From Pyricularia pennisetigena (Eukaryota; Ascomycota; Sordariomycetes; Magnaporthales; Pyriculariaceae): a stretch of 64,000 bases of DNA. Shown one piece after another: positions 61,401-64,000 of the stretch (position 1 is the stretch's first letter; each line of letters opens with the position of its first letter). The position numbers were made by a program, and so were the translations under genes. Under the pieces are notes generated by a model that was not told where the DNA came from, did not search any database, and saw nothing but the letters and a program-made list of their open reading frames with translations. The stretch lies in NCBI RefSeq assembly GCF_004337985.1, contig NW_021940919.1, forward strand, positions 1,977,534 to 2,041,533. Direction: 5' to 3'.

Positions 61401-62325
61401 GACGTTTACAACGTTAATTAAACATTATAAATATTGTAAAATACATTATATTTAATTCCGTCCGAATTATTAATATAACGGCGCATTTAGCCGTTGGATT
61501 AACATACATTTTCAAAAAACGATATCCTTATTATCGCCCATTACGAAACTATATTATATACGCACCAAAATTTGAACCTATACGTATACCGTAAAATGCC
61601 GTAATATGTCGACCACCGCGGTTTTTATAAGGTTAAATAAATAACACGTTAACAATTAAACGATTTACATATAAATTTCAACTTTTTATAATTTAATATA
61701 TTTTTTTTATTTTCCATGTATTGCTATATATATACTAATTGCTTACAAACCCTTACACGATTACAATTAACCCAGGAAGCCAAAGGTACAGCAGGCGTTA
61801 TTTTCAATTTTCAGGTTATACCGTTTAATATTTACTTTCGTTACCCTTTTCCAAAACACGCTGTATTTCGCGTTATCGCATTGTTATATGTAACAGGATT
61901 TTATCCACTTATAACCCAAAATTCCCCGCATATATATAGCGTATATAATTATATTTTTATAAAAATCGCCGTTTTAATAGTAAAATGTAAATGTTATAGC
62001 AATTATATCCCTTATATTCCTAATTGCCGAACATTTTTATATATAATAAAAAATTTTAATTTATTAATAATCGCGACGTTAATTTTATATCCCAACCGTA
62101 ACTAATACAAAACTTTATATACCGCACGTATTGTATAAATTCCCCATACCAACAAAATTATTAGGTAAATTCCCTAATATTACCAAATGTTTAAATACGA
62201 AATGCGTTTAACGCTATACAGTTTAATAGGTTATAATAAAACCATTTGTACGTAAATTAATTCCAATTTGCGGATATAGCAATATTTCCATACCCGGCCA
62301 AATTACGTTAAACTAATACCGCCTT
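58432..62325 (+). repeat. Macro-tandem repeat, three units of about 1.0, 1.42 and 1.49 kb
   Basis: Units start near 58432, 59419 and 60840 with TGTATTCTATATACGG-like sequence. Units 1 and 2 carry the 16-bp palindrome ACTTACATATGTAAGT; unit 3 has a decayed form. Unit 1 lacks the last ~450 bp. Each unit contains a nested 42-bp minisatellite and ends (units 2 and 3) in ACTAATACCGCC. Differences are mostly transitions. Its ORFs (Gly-Trp-Ile-Tyr 14-residue repeats) follow from the minisatellite and are not convincing genes. Confidence 0.88.
58550..58735. repeat. 42-bp minisatellite, unit 1
   Basis: About four degenerate copies of a 42-bp unit containing (G)CGGGTGGATTTACATCCC. Matching arrays lie at 59530-59680 and 60950-61165 in the next two macro-units, with different copy numbers. 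Confidence 0.8.
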
Positions 62326-64000
62326 TATTGCCTGCGTAACGCAAAATAATAAATATAACGTAAATTCGTTTTCGGGTGGTATCGTTAACTTTATACAAAT
62401 AAATAACCAGCGTAAACAGAAAAAACTATCGAGCGTTTAAAAAAAAAATGTTAAATATTAAACGATTCCGCATTTATTTTGCAAATTTAAAAAATATTTA
62501 TTTAAATACCATTTAGATTAAATTTAAATCCTACGCAACGCCAATACGGATTTTTATCCTGTTTTAACATAATTAATTAATTTTTAAAGTGCGTCCAAAA
62601 ATTTTTTTAATATCCCAACCCGTCTAACCACTCCAATTTTTAACGATAAAAATAATTGGACGAACTCCTTATCCCTAATATTGTTTAAAAACCATATTTT
62701 AATCCATTATATAATGGATACACAGCGCGGTAACCACGAAAAAATTAATCGCGTTAAACCCGTTTTTAAATTTCACCTTTTTCCGGATCCACGCACCCCT
62801 ATTACCCTTTTCCATAATACCTAACATTAAACCCTTTTCCACATCCGGTAAATCCCGGGTAACGTTATCGCCACCAAATTCCCGCGCTAAATTGGTAAAC
62901 ACGGTAAAATACGCCATAAATATGCTGGATAAAATATTTTTCAAAACGTATCCGTATTTGCATTACCCATTAGGTTATTTATATTACGCGTTATTAAAAC
63001 CAGTACGATATTCGTACTATTTATTCGCATTAAAATCCAAATATTGCGGCAAATAATATATAAAGCAGCAATTATATTTTTTAAAACCGGCGCGCGATAT
63101 TTTACCCTTTATTATATTTTGCATACCTCCAACCCCGTATTTAGCGTAAAATATTATTTACCCATTTAAAATAGTTTTTTCGGTGCAATTGATGGCCCGA
63201 TACTTTAAAATACCGCGCCCAATTAACAAATAAAATGCACAGTTTTTTCCGTCGACGCCGCCCCCGAAATGGCGGTCCAGCAAATCGGCCAACGTTTATA
63301 CGGTAACGATAATGCGATTTTTAATTTCGTTATAAACCGAAAAAATAGCGTCGATATTAACGTTTTGTTTTACGTAATTATTAAAACCGGGAATAAAATT
63401 AATTATAATTTGCGAAATCCTGGACGATGGATTACCGGGGCGTCCGGACGATCGTAAAATAAAATCCGATACGGCGGGAGAAATTGAAAACCTAAAAATT
63501 ATATTCGTCGAATGCGTCGGCGTAACGTATCCCGGGAACGATAATCCCGCAATTCGTGCGGTATATCGTCGTATAGTTATTAACCCGTCCTCGCCTATAA
63601 AAAAGTTCGAAATAAAGGTCGATAAATATGTCCGTTTAAAAGGTAGGTATTTATTCCTTTTTAAAAGTTTTTTCGCCCCGTATTTCGCCGCAGGCGTTAT
63701 AGGGGTTATATATTTTAATATTACCACAATTACCCAAAAGTTAACACCTACCCGCAAACGCAAACCGCACCGTTAACCACGGCGGCCATATACCCGTGGT
63801 ATATTTATTTGTATTTTTTTATATATTATTAAAAACCTCCGTTCCCGGTTAATATCGATTATATTTAACGTTACCGTACCCGTATTTGGCGCTTTTATCG
63901 TCGAAATGGCGGTTAAAAAATTCCCGGATACATTCGGAACGGCCAAATTCGGCGAAATATTTGTCGCGAATTTGCAATTTTAAATCGACAAATACGCAGG
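62326..64000. other. Unassigned RIP-damaged sequence, probably decayed coding DNA
   Basis: It matches no other part of the window that I can find. Open frames exist on both strands (minus 62699-62944 and 63296-63763; plus 63269-63457). A minus-strand frame through 62560-62944 has stops mostly as TAG/TAA at likely Gln positions, and a plus-strand frame from about 63420 to 63960 also reads well. I recognise no family. It may be part of copy C beyond the repeat, the element that donated the repeat, or another transposon running out of the window. Confidence 0.35.

Noticed and set aside
58432..62325. Telomere or CRISPR-like array
   Set aside because: No TTAGGG-type repeats, and the nested units are kilobase-scale satellites without unique spacers.
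1..64000. Starship-type giant element (tyrosine recombinase captain)
   Set aside because: No captain-like recombinase is recognisable, and the 9-bp duplications with TIRs indicate a cut-and-paste-like element.

Overview
The window looks like a transposon graveyard from the nuclear genome of a filamentous ascomycete (Pezizomycotina). The evidence is RIP-like decay (CpA to TpA changes on both strands, stop codons at former Gln/Trp codons, G-to-A losses at catalytic residues, CpG still common), 56-74 nt introns with GTAAGN-type donors, and fungal Copia, Ty3/chromovirus and Fot1/pogo elements. I cannot name the species. Only two genes look undamaged, and both encode probable secreted proteins: an M35-type metallopeptidase (54376-55373, five exons) and a small cysteine-rich protein (46437-46772).

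The main discovery candidate is a giant DNA transposon seen in three copies. Copy B (25676-39449, 13774 bp) is complete: inverted ends TAGTCTCAG(T/G)GCTCA, a perfect 9-bp target duplication GGGGAAAAG, and four genes. These are a DUF6589-like protein reading in from one end (candidate transposase), an SNF2-type helicase converging on it with a 29-bp tail overlap, a protein of unknown function starting MAPKKR, and a RecQ-type helicase at the other end. Copy A (1-24776) lies in the opposite orientation and is split by a Copia element (561-8282) and a chromovirus (14328-22112). Copy C begins at 57494 and is broken at about 58432 by a macro-tandem repeat. Shorter derivatives of 1.3-1.9 kb carry the same two ends and occur at least six times.

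Layout: 1-24776 copy A with nested Copia-I, chromovirus and one short derivative; 24777-25624 Copia-I 5' fragment; 25625-45614 Copia-II, its left LTR split by copy B; 45615-46439 partial derivative; 46437-46772 small secreted protein; 47200-48619 derivatives; 48620-49035 unique sequence; 49036-54093 a derivative containing a Fot1-like element (49521-53223) that contains another derivative (51032-52873); 54376-55373 peptidase gene; 55430-57010 derivatives; 57011-57493 Copia-II LTR fragments; 57494-58432 start of copy C; 58432-62325 macro-tandem repeat; 62326-64000 unassigned decayed sequence.

The transposon genes are all broken and nothing in the window looks able to move now. The two intact genes sit in small islands whose edges are defined by ends of the TAGTCTCAG family; in one case the transposon end itself supplies the stop codon.
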